From: Paenibacillus amylolyticus
GTDB lineage: Bacteria > Bacillota > Bacilli > Paenibacillales > Paenibacillaceae
Reading direction: 5' to 3'
NCBI RefSeq assembly: GCF_003719335.1
Contig: NZ_RIAS01000011.1
Coordinates: forward strand, 1-64,000
Length of the DNA: 64,000 nucleotides
Part shown: one piece after another, positions 7,386 through 15,777 of the stretch
Layout of the letters: every line of letters starts with the position of its first letter
Numbering within the stretch: the stretch's first letter is position 1
The notes under the pieces: model-generated
What the model saw: only the letters and a program-made list of their open reading frames with translations
The model's database searches: none
Told to the model about the DNA's origin: nothing
Program-made: the position numbers and the translations under genes

Positions 7386-8663
7386 TTAAAGAACTTTCCA
7401 ATGTTCTCCGCCATCTACGGTTTGCAGTAGTAGCGATCGTTTGGCATCGGTGTTCTCCACTAAGATCCAGCCGAGCTTCGGCGATACCATCTGCATTTTC
7501 ACAATTTCAGGATAGTCTTTGAAAATCTTTTCTAAAACACTGCTCGCAGGATAGGCTGTCCATGTTTTTCCTGTATCTTTCGTGTAATACATGATGCCCT
7601 TCTGCATTGCCCAGCCTTCGGACGGACTCAGAAACACAGGCGGCAGATTGCGGTTGATCCCTGTTTGTTTGTTCAAGTTAAACGAGTACTGCTTCCAGCT
7701 TACTCCACCATCTGCTGTGAAGAAACCGCTGAATGAGTTGCTCTCTCCACTGGCACAGGACAAGGACATCCAGGCCGACTTGGCTTCACGTCCAAAAAAT
7801 TGAGGTGCACTAATCGTGAAATTACCACAAGCTTTGAATTTATCCCGGTCAAAAAAGGAAGAACCCGTTCTCCACTGTTCACCACCATCTGATGTCACAT
7901 ACAGCTTCGGTGTACCGAACTCTATGGCAGTCAGGAATCCATGCTTGGAGTCTGAAAATGTCATACCCGTGGTGTAGCCACGTTTTGAAATTTCACCCGT
8001 TTTGGATTTATCCTTGTCATCACTGGAAGTCATTCGCTCCCAAGTTGTACCTCCATCCTGAGTACGATACAGGTTCTTGTCCTGTTTACCAATTCCCGTA
8101 TCTAGCGTCGTCAGAACCCAGCCTTTCTCGGGAGAGACAAAGGATATTGCTGTTACCTTATCCGTCTTCGACAAGGAAGACAAACTCCAGCTCACGCCTC
8201 CATTATTGGTACGCAGCACAATCGTATCTGTGCCTCCCATCCCCTCTCGCACAATCCAGCCATGCATACGATCTACAAAATAAATACTTTCTCCATATTT
8301 CGGATTAGCCGGGAATTGCACATTCTCTGAAGGTGAAATGTTGATCCACGTTTTTCCCTGATCCTGAGTGTAATAGAGCCGGAGCGCATTACGTGTAACT
8401 CCCCAGGCCAAGCCGCCGTTATCGTTAATGAGTTGAAAATCGGTCAAACGTGTCTGAATTTGATATTTGGCCATCTCCGCTGCTTCGGTGTTATTGTTTG
8501 TCGGGGGTACAACGGTAAGGGTCTGACCAACGTTACCGCCGTCATCCTGTTCCTGAGGTTCTGCAACTGGCGGCTGTTCCGTTTTGGTACATGCAGCCAG
8601 CAACATCATGATGCCTATAGACAGCAGGGCTGTCTGCGCGATTTTTTTCCATTGCAAACGCAA
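7386..8663 (-). CDS. Lipoprotein with BNR / YCF48-like repeats
   Basis: About 425 aa. A signal peptide with lipobox LLAAC and a Gln/Glu/Pro-rich linker precede a beta-propeller with repeated Asp-box-type motifs: TQDQGKTWINI, TNNGGVSWSL, TQDGGTTWERM, TSDGGEQWRTG, TADGGVSWKQ, TKDTGKTWTAY, TVDGGEHWKVL. Seven blades fit a sialidase/YCF48-type propeller anchored to the outer face of the membrane; no catalytic residues of sialidases are evident. The TTG at 8663 with GAGGTGG upstream gives a normal-length signal peptide; the upstream ATG at 8702 would add 13 unlikely residues. Confidence 0.75.
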   Translation of the reverse strand: MRLQWKKIAQTALLSIGIMMLLAACTKTEQPPVAEPQEQDDGGNVGQTLTVVPPTNNNTEAAEMAKYQIQTRLTDFQLINDNGGLAWGVTRNALRLYYTQDQGKTWINISPSENVQFPANPKYGESIYFVDRMHGWIVREGMGGTDTIVLRTNNGGVSWSLSSLSKTDKVTAISFVSPEKGWVLTTLDTGIGKQDKNLYRTQDGGTTWERMTSSDDKDKSKTGEISKRGYTTGMTFSDSKHGFLTAIEFGTPKLYVTSDGGEQWRTGSSFFDRDKFKACGNFTISAPQFFGREAKSAWMSLSCASGESNSFSGFFTADGGVSWKQYSFNLNKQTGINRNLPPVFLSPSEGWAMQKGIMYYTKDTGKTWTAYPASSVLEKIFKDYPEIVKMQMVSPKLGWILVENTDAKRSLLLQTVDGGEHWKVL

Positions 8664-9009
8664 GTGGGTTCCACCTCTCTCATTCATCAGACAGACGCGC
8701 ATGTCCTGTGACGAAGTTATATTTACGATTCATCAGAATCCACTGCTCCTATTCTACCACAAACTTCGACCTAAAGGCTCATACCGATGGGTAACTTGAC
8801 GAATGTTGAATATGTTTGCCGATTTTTGTCCTCTAATAAAAAATGTTGGTTATTTTTTGATCGTGTGAAGTCCATTTAACTACGTTTTTAGCGGATTTTT
8901 TCTGGTAACTGGGATATGTTGTGAAAAAAGTTATAGACAAAACTCGCTTTATCTCCTCATATCCCTTAATATGGATGGTAGTATACCCAAAAAGGAGAGG
9001 ATAAAGATT
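8664..9009. promoter_or_regulatory. Divergent promoter region between the BNR lipoprotein and ldh
   Basis: About 345 bases with no gene. Near 8918 there is TTGTGAA followed by AAAAGTTATAGACAA: the first half matches the Rex operator half-site TTGTGAA, and the second half is degenerate. TAGACA at about 8932 could be a -35 element for ldh. A clear AAAGGAGAGG ribosome site sits at 8991-9000. Confidence 0.3.
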
Positions 9010-9939
9010 ATGACAACAAGTTCAGCATTGAAGCCCAGTCGTGTCGTTATTATTGGCATGGGTGCGGTAGGAACAACAACGGGGTACACGCTTATGCTCA
9101 GACAGCGTTCGTCCGAGTTGGTATTTGTGGATGTGAATCATGACAAGGCAACCGGCGAAATGCTGGATATGAACCACGGTTTACCATTTACCGGTGGCGT
9201 TAAAGTGTGGGCAGGTGACTATTCCGACTGCAAAGATGCTGATATTATTATCATTACTGCGGGTGCTTCCCAAAAACCAGGCGAGACTCGTATTGATTTG
9301 CTGAAGAAAAATGCAAGCATTTTCAAAGACATCATTGATCGAATTACCGAAGTCAACTCGCACGGTATTTTGTTGATTGCTACGAACCCTGTCGATATCT
9401 TATCCTATACTTCCTGGAAACAAAGCGGCTGGCCGGCATCCCGGGTCATCGGCTCAGGTACATTGCTGGACAGCGCACGATTCCGTTATCTGATCGGTAA
9501 AAATAAAGGCATCGACCCCCGCAGCATTCACGCTCACATCATCGGTGAACATGGGGATTCAGAGGTGCCTGTCTGGAGTCTGGCAAACGTTGCGGGAACA
9601 GACCTTGAACTGGACGAAGAAACCCAACAAGAGATTTTCAACAGCACCAAAAATGCAGCTTACGAGATCATTAATGCCAAAGGAGCCACTTCCTATGCCA
9701 TCGCCTTGGCGCTTGATCGTATTGTAGCTGCAATTCTTGGTAACGAAGGCTCCGTGCTAAACGTTTCCACACTGCTTGAAGATTATAACGGCGTTTCAGA
9801 CGTATATCTGGGTGTTCCTTGTGTCGTCGATCGCCATGGCGTGCGTGAAATTCTGCCTCTTCCGTTGAATGAAACCGAGAAATTGGCTTTTCAGGCATCT
9901 GCGAACAAATTAAAAGAACAGATTGCCGGACTGGAATAA
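9010..9939 (+). CDS. ldh: L-lactate dehydrogenase
   Basis: 309 aa, NAD-dependent interconversion of pyruvate and lactate, used to regenerate NAD+ in fermentation. Rossmann motif GMGAVGTTTG is at the N-terminus. The specificity loop reads SQKPGETR with Gln, as in lactate rather than malate dehydrogenases. The substrate Arg lies in LDSARFR and the catalytic His in IGEHGDSE. Start 9010 has AAAGGAGAGG upstream; the longer upstream reading contains that site. A hairpin terminator follows. The upstream region carries a possible Rex half-site, consistent with redox control. Confidence 0.9.
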   Translation: MTTSSALKPSRVVIIGMGAVGTTTGYTLMLRQRSSELVFVDVNHDKATGEMLDMNHGLPFTGGVKVWAGDYSDCKDADIIIITAGASQKPGETRIDLLKKNASIFKDIIDRITEVNSHGILLIATNPVDILSYTSWKQSGWPASRVIGSGTLLDSARFRYLIGKNKGIDPRSIHAHIIGEHGDSEVPVWSLANVAGTDLELDEETQQEIFNSTKNAAYEIINAKGATSYAIALALDRIVAAILGNEGSVLNVSTLLEDYNGVSDVYLGVPCVVDRHGVREILPLPLNETEKLAFQASANKLKEQIAGLE

Positions 9940-9962
9940 CCTATACTTTTATACATTAGAAT

Positions 9963-10005
9963 AAGACCATCCAACAACTCTGCATAGAGTTTGGGATGGT
10001 CTTTT
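9963..10005 (+). terminator. Terminator of ldh
   Basis: AAGACCATCC and GGATGGTCTT form the outer stem and AACTC/GAGTT an inner one, followed by TTTT. It starts 23 bases after the ldh stop codon. Confidence 0.85.
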
Positions 10006-10143
10006 GATATTATGTGACAGGACACTCCACTTCCTCACAAGATTATCGTTTAATTTCAGCCGTTCATGATTATCATTAATGATTTCAATCTTTGCCTTTT
10101 CTTTATTTTTAGTTTACATAATAATAATGACGGAAACTAAAAT

Positions 10144-11361
10144 TCAGTTCACAATCATACCTCCAGCGAGACCTACTAAAACGATGATCCATGGTGGACA
10201 CTTCCAGAAGGTCAGTAGTACAAAGAGGATACATACCAGCGCAAAATCAGCAGGCGACAACACAGCTGTTGTCCACAATGGTTGATAGAGTGCGGCTAGC
10301 AGAAGACCTACAACGCCTGCATTGATTCCAGCTAACGCACCTTGCATATGCGGATTACCGCGAAGCACATTCCAGAAGGGCAACGCACCGATAATGAGCA
10401 AAAATGCAGGTAAAAATATAGCCATTGTAGCAATAAACGCTCCTGCTCCGCCCATCGAAACGGCCCCAAGATACGCGGCAAAAGTAAACAAGGGGCCAGG
10501 AACCGCTTGTGTTGCCCCATATCCAGCTAGAAAGTCATCTCTGCTCACTAAACCGTGAGATACGAGCTCTTGTTCCAGCAAGGGTAACACGACATGCCCT
10601 CCACCAAATACCATGGAGCCTGCTCGGTACATCGAATCGAAAAGAGCGATCCACTCCATGTTTATGGCCTGCCGCAGGATTGGCAACAGGACAAGCAGAC
10701 CTGCAAAAGCGATTAAACAAAGCACAGCCAAGCTGTGACGTATGGGAACATTCATTTTGACAGCAGGAGCGGCCGGTACATTGCGGTACACCCACCAACC
10801 AATGAAACCTGAGAATAGGATCAATACGACCTGACTATAAGGAACCGTCCATAGTAGAGCAGTCGCGGCCACGGACACAGCGATGGTAATCCTCACTTTA
10901 TCCGGGGTAAGCTTCTGAGCCATGCCAAGTATAGCATGAGCAACAATCACCACAGCTACAATTTTTAAACCGCTAATCCAGCCCGCATGGCTCACATCGT
11001 AACCTTTTAAAATAAAAGCAAATGCCACTAATATGAGCACGGATGGAAGGGTAAATCCAATCCAAGCCATTAATCCACCAAGCAGACCTGCACGCATGAC
11101 ACCGATCCCAATCCCAACCTGACTACTGGCTGGTCCAGGGAGAAATTGACACAAGGCCACAAGATCAGCATAACTCTGCTCATCCATCCATTTTCGTTTG
11201 CGTATATACTCATTATGAAAATAGCCCAAATGCGCTGTCGGGCCTCCAAAAGAGGATAAACCCAGCTTGGCAGCAACCATAAGCACTTCCCATAGCGTCC
11301 GCCATCGGTTTCGTGTAACAGCTTGATCCTGGTCATTCGAAGCTGGATTGCCCGTCTTCAT
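10144..11361 (-). CDS. chrA: Chromate transporter ChrA (long, two-domain form)
   Basis: 405 aa, about 12 membrane segments in two homologous halves. Each half carries the CHR family signature: FGGPTAHLGYF and QFLPGPASSQ in the first, GGGHVVLPLL and TQAVPGPLFTFA in the second. Family members export chromate or take part in sulfate/chromate antiport in the plasma membrane. The gene lies 23 bases downstream of the integrase stop and has AGGAG about 12 bases before its ATG, so it may be co-transcribed with the integrase. The family call is secure; the real substrate is unproven. Confidence 0.88.
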   Translation of the reverse strand: MKTGNPASNDQDQAVTRNRWRTLWEVLMVAAKLGLSSFGGPTAHLGYFHNEYIRKRKWMDEQSYADLVALCQFLPGPASSQVGIGIGVMRAGLLGGLMAWIGFTLPSVLILVAFAFILKGYDVSHAGWISGLKIVAVVIVAHAILGMAQKLTPDKVRITIAVSVAATALLWTVPYSQVVLILFSGFIGWWVYRNVPAAPAVKMNVPIRHSLAVLCLIAFAGLLVLLPILRQAINMEWIALFDSMYRAGSMVFGGGHVVLPLLEQELVSHGLVSRDDFLAGYGATQAVPGPLFTFAAYLGAVSMGGAGAFIATMAIFLPAFLLIIGALPFWNVLRGNPHMQGALAGINAGVVGLLLAALYQPLWTTAVLSPADFALVCILFVLLTFWKCPPWIIVLVGLAGGMIVN

Positions 11362-11384
11362 GCTCGCCCATCTCTCCTAGCAGG

Positions 11385-12317
11385 TCATGTGTTGTTGTGA
11401 ACTGGAAGTTTGACATCCAGCAAAGCCATCGCCTCTTCTTTTTCCCTGCTGGTGACATGGGTGTATACCGTTGTCGTTTGAATGGAGGCATGTCCAAGCA
11501 GTTCCTGTACCGTGCGCAGATCTGCTCCACGCCGCAACATCATGGTCGCGAACGAGTGACGCAGCTTATGGCTGGAATAGCTTTGGCGCTGATGAACAGG
11601 AGCTTCCTGCTGGAAGCGTTCGAAGGTTTCAGTTGAGATGAGTTGAATGCTGCGAATGGACAGACGCTTTCCCTTTTGCGATACAAACAGGGCTTCTTCC
11701 TTCTCCCCTCTCCACGGATTCAGCCGCTCTTCAAGAGCCTGAGATAACACTTCTGCAACCGTCTCAGGAACTGGGATCGATCTCCATTTTCGTCCCTTCC
11801 CGAACACATCGAGTGTGCGTCGCTCGGGGTTGTAGTCTTTACAATTGAGGGCATGGACTTCTCCCACCCGAAGTCCCATATAACCCATTAGCAGGAACAA
11901 CGCCAGGTTGCGGATGCGATATTTCCCTTCGACGGATGCCAAAAATCGCGTCAAACCGCCTTCATCTAGAAAGACCGGAGCACGATTTTTCTCGGTTTTG
12001 GACTTTTTGATGCCAGAAGCCGGATTGCTCGCCAGCACTTCGAGTTCAATGAGAGACTTGTAAAAGCAGTTGACTGCCGCGTGTTTACGGTTCCGGGTAG
12101 CATCACTCACGCCACGCTCCCGTGCACGAGACAGAAAAGCAAGCACATTCAACTTTTTCACCTGCTCCAGCGACTTTCCTTGGATAGAGGTAAGGAATTC
12201 TGTTACGTCCCCCGTGTAGGATTTGACCGTATATCCGGTGTATCCGGCATCCTTCATCCAGATATGAAAGGCTTGCAACTCATCCCCATACTGCTCCTGA
12301 ACCTCTTCATTGATCAT
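11385..12317 (-). CDS. Tyrosine recombinase / integrase (XerC/D-like)
   Basis: 310 aa. A SAM-like N-terminal core-binding domain (residues 10-100) precedes a catalytic domain with the full set of catalytic residues: Arg in MGLRVGEV, Lys in KGRKWR, HKLRHSFAT, LLGHASIQTT and the nucleophile Tyr in TTVYTHV. It should cut and rejoin DNA at a specific site. It is one of two tyrosine recombinases in the window (see xerS). No phage genes or att-like repeats are visible around it, so it may be a stand-alone Xer-type enzyme or the relic of an element. Confidence 0.85.
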   Translation of the reverse strand: MINEEVQEQYGDELQAFHIWMKDAGYTGYTVKSYTGDVTEFLTSIQGKSLEQVKKLNVLAFLSRARERGVSDATRNRKHAAVNCFYKSLIELEVLASNPASGIKKSKTEKNRAPVFLDEGGLTRFLASVEGKYRIRNLALFLLMGYMGLRVGEVHALNCKDYNPERRTLDVFGKGRKWRSIPVPETVAEVLSQALEERLNPWRGEKEEALFVSQKGKRLSIRSIQLISTETFERFQQEAPVHQRQSYSSHKLRHSFATMMLRRGADLRTVQELLGHASIQTTTVYTHVTSREKEEAMALLDVKLPVHNNT

Positions 12318-12415
12318 CTGCTCTTGTCACCTCCACTGACTTCAATTGTACTGACTGACGTGAATGCAATGTATTTCTACTTCAAAATCTGTTTACTATT
12401 GCAGAACGCAGATGC

Positions 12416-13504
12416 TTAACTTAGTGGAAAATCAAGCTCTTCGACGATCACGACATCAGCCATCAGCAAAATCATCTCCGGTTTCCCCTCACGACGTGTG
12501 AGCACAAACGACGGGATCGGATTTTCATGAAGCTCATTGACTGATTCCGCCACTTGAACATACAGATCCAGATGAAGTGTCTCGCCTTCACCTGAAATAT
12601 CAATGACAGGCCAATCTTTTCGTATACAATCAGCCCACAAAGCCAGCTCATTCGCTGGAATGATACTTAACTGCTGCACATTTGTATCAATCGGATATAT
12701 CGCTTGCCGCTCTGGTTCATCCCCAAGCTTGTCCCATGGTAATGCATAAGCAGCTTGATCGCTTGGTGGGGAATACAGGGAGTAACACCACGGGGTGATG
12801 CCCCATACAACCATCATCAGCCCTTCTTCGAGCAATACATCCAGGCGACCTTCCGTGAAATGTTCAATTAAATTATGATTACCTGGCCCAAAAAGTTCCT
12901 CGACTCGCTTCGCGAGACGATCCAGATCCGCCAGAATGAATCCTCTTCGGCCATAGGAGTCGAACACATGATGATTCCGAGTCCATGCTGCAGATGGTGA
13001 ATCGAGTATTGAGGCAACTGCCGGGAACAACGTGATATGTACAGTATTCACTTGTGCGTATTTCACCATCGCTAGCTGTTCCGGTTCTAACGGACCTTCT
13101 GCGATTCGGGGTGTTTTTCGGTGCAAAGCAACGCGAACCTCATATTCCCCCTCTTTATAAGGTGCGAGATCAAGTTCAATCGGATAACTTATGCCTTGAA
13201 TCGAAGCGATTGAAATCTTGCTGTTCTCAGTTAGACGAACCGCATATTGTACATATGATATTTCGGCTCCATACAGAACATTAGCATCCTCACGGTGCAC
13301 AGGTGTCTGCAATAGCTGGGCGATGACGGATACTTTGCGACCATCCTCCAGATGTCGCTGCGGATCGATGTCCAACTGCAGATCTTCTGTTTCATTCACT
13401 TGTGATATGATCAGCTTCGCCTCGGCGAGAACGTTTGAATCCGCAAGTGCAAACCCAAAATTCGACGAGTGTTCATTAAAATGGTTATGTAATGGTTCTT
13501 TCAT
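12416..13504 (-). CDS. Uncharacterised 362-aa soluble protein
   Basis: I do not recognise a family. No signal peptide or membrane segment is seen. The N-terminal half has repeated short beta strands with Glu/Asp turns (EGEYEVRVALHRKTPRI). The middle has a YGRRGFILADLDRLAKRVEELFG helix-rich segment, followed by a Trp-rich region (VVWGITPWCYSLY). The C-terminal third is predicted strand-rich. It starts at ATG 13504 with AGAGGGG upstream, and stands alone between integrase and permease. An 8-bp inverted repeat lies about 45 bases upstream of the start. Confidence 0.6.
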   Translation of the reverse strand: MKEPLHNHFNEHSSNFGFALADSNVLAEAKLIISQVNETEDLQLDIDPQRHLEDGRKVSVIAQLLQTPVHREDANVLYGAEISYVQYAVRLTENSKISIASIQGISYPIELDLAPYKEGEYEVRVALHRKTPRIAEGPLEPEQLAMVKYAQVNTVHITLFPAVASILDSPSAAWTRNHHVFDSYGRRGFILADLDRLAKRVEELFGPGNHNLIEHFTEGRLDVLLEEGLMMVVWGITPWCYSLYSPPSDQAAYALPWDKLGDEPERQAIYPIDTNVQQLSIIPANELALWADCIRKDWPVIDISGEGETLHLDLYVQVAESVNELHENPIPSFVLTRREGKPEMILLMADVVIVEELDFPLS

Positions 13505-13545
13505 AAGTTAACCCCTCTCTTCGGTTCTGATTGCAGATCACACCC

Positions 13546-13566
13546 CCAAATATATTTCATATTTGG
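13546..13566. promoter_or_regulatory. 8-bp inverted repeat upstream of the uncharacterised gene
   Basis: CCAAATAT and ATATTTGG form a perfect inverted repeat around a five-base spacer. It could be an operator or a leader hairpin for the 12416-13504 gene. No downstream T-run suggests a terminator. Confidence 0.35.
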
Positions 13567-13714
13567 TTCAGCCGCAACCCCGACCTGCTGTTACATCCAA
13601 CATGTTTCCTTTAACCTTTACCCATGTGAGTGACAAATTTAACTCTGCAAACTTCTTTTAATCTTTAGTTTTAAACATCTCATTTTAACCAGCTACCCCT
13701 ATATTGCGGCACAG

Positions 13715-13755
13715 AAAAATCCCTGTTCCTTCGCTTGGCGAATGGGGAACAGGGA
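13715..13755 (-). terminator. Terminator of the amino-acid permease gene
   Basis: The hairpin TCCCTGTTCC/GGAACAGGGA contains an inner TTCGC/GCGAA stem and is followed on the minus strand by ATTTTTC. It lies about 26 bases past the permease stop. Confidence 0.9.
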
Positions 13756-13780
13756 AAGATTCAAAGCTTATTTTTTTGAT

Positions 13781-15190
13781 TCACTTCCGCCGAAGCGGAT
13801 TCAGATGACTATGATGACGACCATAGGCAAAATAAATAATTAATCCGATAATTAGCCAGCCAAAAAAAGTAATCCATGTTAGCGCTGCGAGACGAGTCAT
13901 TAAATAGAAACAGCCGAGAGCACTCAGAATCGGGATCAGCGGCACCAGCGGAACACGGAAACCTCGTTTGAGATCAGGGTTATTTTTACGCAATACGATA
14001 ATCCCGATACTCACTACAGCAAATGCAAACAACGTACCGATGTTCGTAAGTTCGGCCAGATGGCCAAGAGAAATGAAGCCGGAGAACAGTGCAACAATGA
14101 TACCTGCGAGCCAGCTACCCACGGCCGGAGTCTGACTTTTGCCACTTACCTTGGAGAAAACGGGAGATAATAGTCCATCACGCGACATGGAATAGAGCAG
14201 ACGGGTCTGACCATACATCATGACGAGCAATACCGTTGTAATTCCCGTAATGGCTCCGAGGGATACAATCCATGACAAGCCGTTTAATTGAACAAATTCA
14301 AAAGCAAACGCAACCGGATCACTAACATTTAACATGTTGAATGGCACAATGCCCGTGAGAATCAGAGATACTACAATATATAGAACAGTACAAACGGCGA
14401 GGGATGCAATAATACCAATCGGCAGATCCCGCTGGGGGCGTTTTACCTCTTCCGCTGCAGTTGACACGGCATCAAATCCAATATAAGCAAAAAACACTGT
14501 AGCTGCACCCGCCGTTACACCCGAGAAGCCAAACGGTAAGAAAGGATGCCAGTTCGCTGGCTGCACGTAAAACACACCCACACCGATGAAAATAAGTACC
14601 ACGATAATTTTAATCGCTACCATGATTCCATTCGCTCTGGCCGCTTCCTTCACTCCTCGGGTAAGCAGGAACGTAATGATTAATGTAATCAGAGCCGCTG
14701 TAATGTCAAAATACGTGCCTTTTTCCGGATTCAATGCACTCGTTAACGCATGAGGCAACTCTAATCCGAACCCGGATAATAAGGTCTGGAAGTACCCCGA
14801 CCAACCGCTGGCTACAGCCGCACTCGCAAAGCCATATTCCAGAATGAGATCCCAACCCAGAATCCACGCGATCACTTCACCAAATGCGGTGTAGCTGTAC
14901 GTATAAGCACTTCCCGATGCCGGGATGGTGGAAGCAAATTCAGAGTAACAAAGGGCAGCAAACGCACAGATGATGCCTGCCAGTAAAAAGGATAATACCA
15001 GACCCGGGCCTGCATACTTGGCAGCTGCGACACCTGTCAGTACAAATATGCCTGTACCAATGATCGCTCCTACGCCAAGCGTTGTTAAGTCGAAGGCACT
15101 GAGTGCTCTCTTTAACGCACCGCTTTCATTCGTTTGGCTGGCAATCGGTTTTTTGCGAAATAACACACTCATTCTTTCATTTCTGCTCAT
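13781..15190 (-). CDS. APC family amino-acid permease (YfnA / cationic amino-acid type)
   Basis: 469 aa, about 12 membrane segments. The APC start motif GVGAIIGTGIFVLTG (TM1) and ASGSAYTY appear as in YfnA/CAT-like carriers, as does GFDAVSTAAEEVKRPQRDLP. It should import an amino acid by proton symport. The start at 15190 was chosen because AAAGGAAC lies about eight bases upstream; the ATG at 15196 is too close to that site. It is monocistronic, with its own terminator. The exact substrate cannot be told from sequence. Confidence 0.85.
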   Translation of the reverse strand: MSRNERMSVLFRKKPIASQTNESGALKRALSAFDLTTLGVGAIIGTGIFVLTGVAAAKYAGPGLVLSFLLAGIICAFAALCYSEFASTIPASGSAYTYSYTAFGEVIAWILGWDLILEYGFASAAVASGWSGYFQTLLSGFGLELPHALTSALNPEKGTYFDITAALITLIITFLLTRGVKEAARANGIMVAIKIIVVLIFIGVGVFYVQPANWHPFLPFGFSGVTAGAATVFFAYIGFDAVSTAAEEVKRPQRDLPIGIIASLAVCTVLYIVVSLILTGIVPFNMLNVSDPVAFAFEFVQLNGLSWIVSLGAITGITTVLLVMMYGQTRLLYSMSRDGLLSPVFSKVSGKSQTPAVGSWLAGIIVALFSGFISLGHLAELTNIGTLFAFAVVSIGIIVLRKNNPDLKRGFRVPLVPLIPILSALGCFYLMTRLAALTWITFFGWLIIGLIIYFAYGRHHSHLNPLRRK

Positions 15191-15437
15191 ACGCATGTTC
15201 CTTTCATGGTGAATCTCGAATGTGTTGCCGCGTAACTACGAAGAAATAACATTTCTCATCTGTTCTACGAAAAACTCATTTGTTCTATCTTATCCATCAC
15301 CTATAAAAACCTATCGAATTCTACACGTTATCGCGTTGAATGATTAAATTTATTTTTGAAGATGGCTTATTTTGACCTTTATGCACGAAAAATATCACGC
15401 TATGCTGCCTATGCTCCAATATGAAAATGGATTTAAA
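15191..15437. other. Intergenic region upstream of the amino-acid permease
   Basis: About 250 AT-rich bases holding the permease promoter (not pinned down). No T-box, riboswitch or small gene was recognised. Confidence 0.4.
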
Positions 15438-15474
15438 TAAAAACTGCGTATAATTTATATTATACGCAGTTTTT
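15438..15474. terminator. Symmetric terminator-like hairpin
   Basis: AAAAACTGCGTATAA and TTATACGCAGTTTTT form a near-perfect palindrome with A-tracts on one side and T-tracts on the other, so it could work in both directions. It lies far from any stop codon: about 300 bases after the bglH end, and upstream of the permease. Confidence 0.6.
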
Positions 15475-15647
15475 TGAAGACTTTTTATAGATCTAAATCT
15501 AACTTTTATCGTTGTTAAATGAATTTATGTGAATGAACTTCTTTTTCGTCTTTTTTCGCTGTCATTTCTTCCCCTAATTCGTCTGATGATCTGCCTTCTG
15601 TCTTCCTTCCTACTGCTTCCTGCTCTTACTATCTAATTCGGATTGTG

Positions 15648-15715
15648 CCCGTATTGTTCGAAATGAAAGTAGCCGCTAAGAGTTTAGCGGCTACTTTCAT
15701 TTCGAACAATACGGG
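15648..15715. repeat. Perfect 32-bp inverted repeat (long hairpin)
   Basis: Left arm from CCCGTATTGTTCG to GCCGCTAA (15648-15679) and right arm 15684-15715 are exact reverse complements, separated only by a GAGT loop. No T-run follows on either strand. It lies about 60 bases downstream of the bglH stop. It may be a terminator-like or RNA-stabilising structure for the bgl mRNA, or a trace of a small mobile repeat. Confidence 0.85.
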
Positions 15716-15777
15716 ATATATTCAATTCTCTAACCAATGATCATACTAACGGGTATTTCACTACGAAACTTTTAATC

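Noticed and set aside
11385..12317. Integrase as evidence of a prophage
   Set aside because: No phage structural, lysis or repressor genes, and no att-like repeats were seen within several kilobases.
15438..15474. Palindrome as a transposon end
   Set aside because: A/T tracts on both sides and a short loop fit a bidirectional terminator better than an insertion-sequence end; no transposase nearby.
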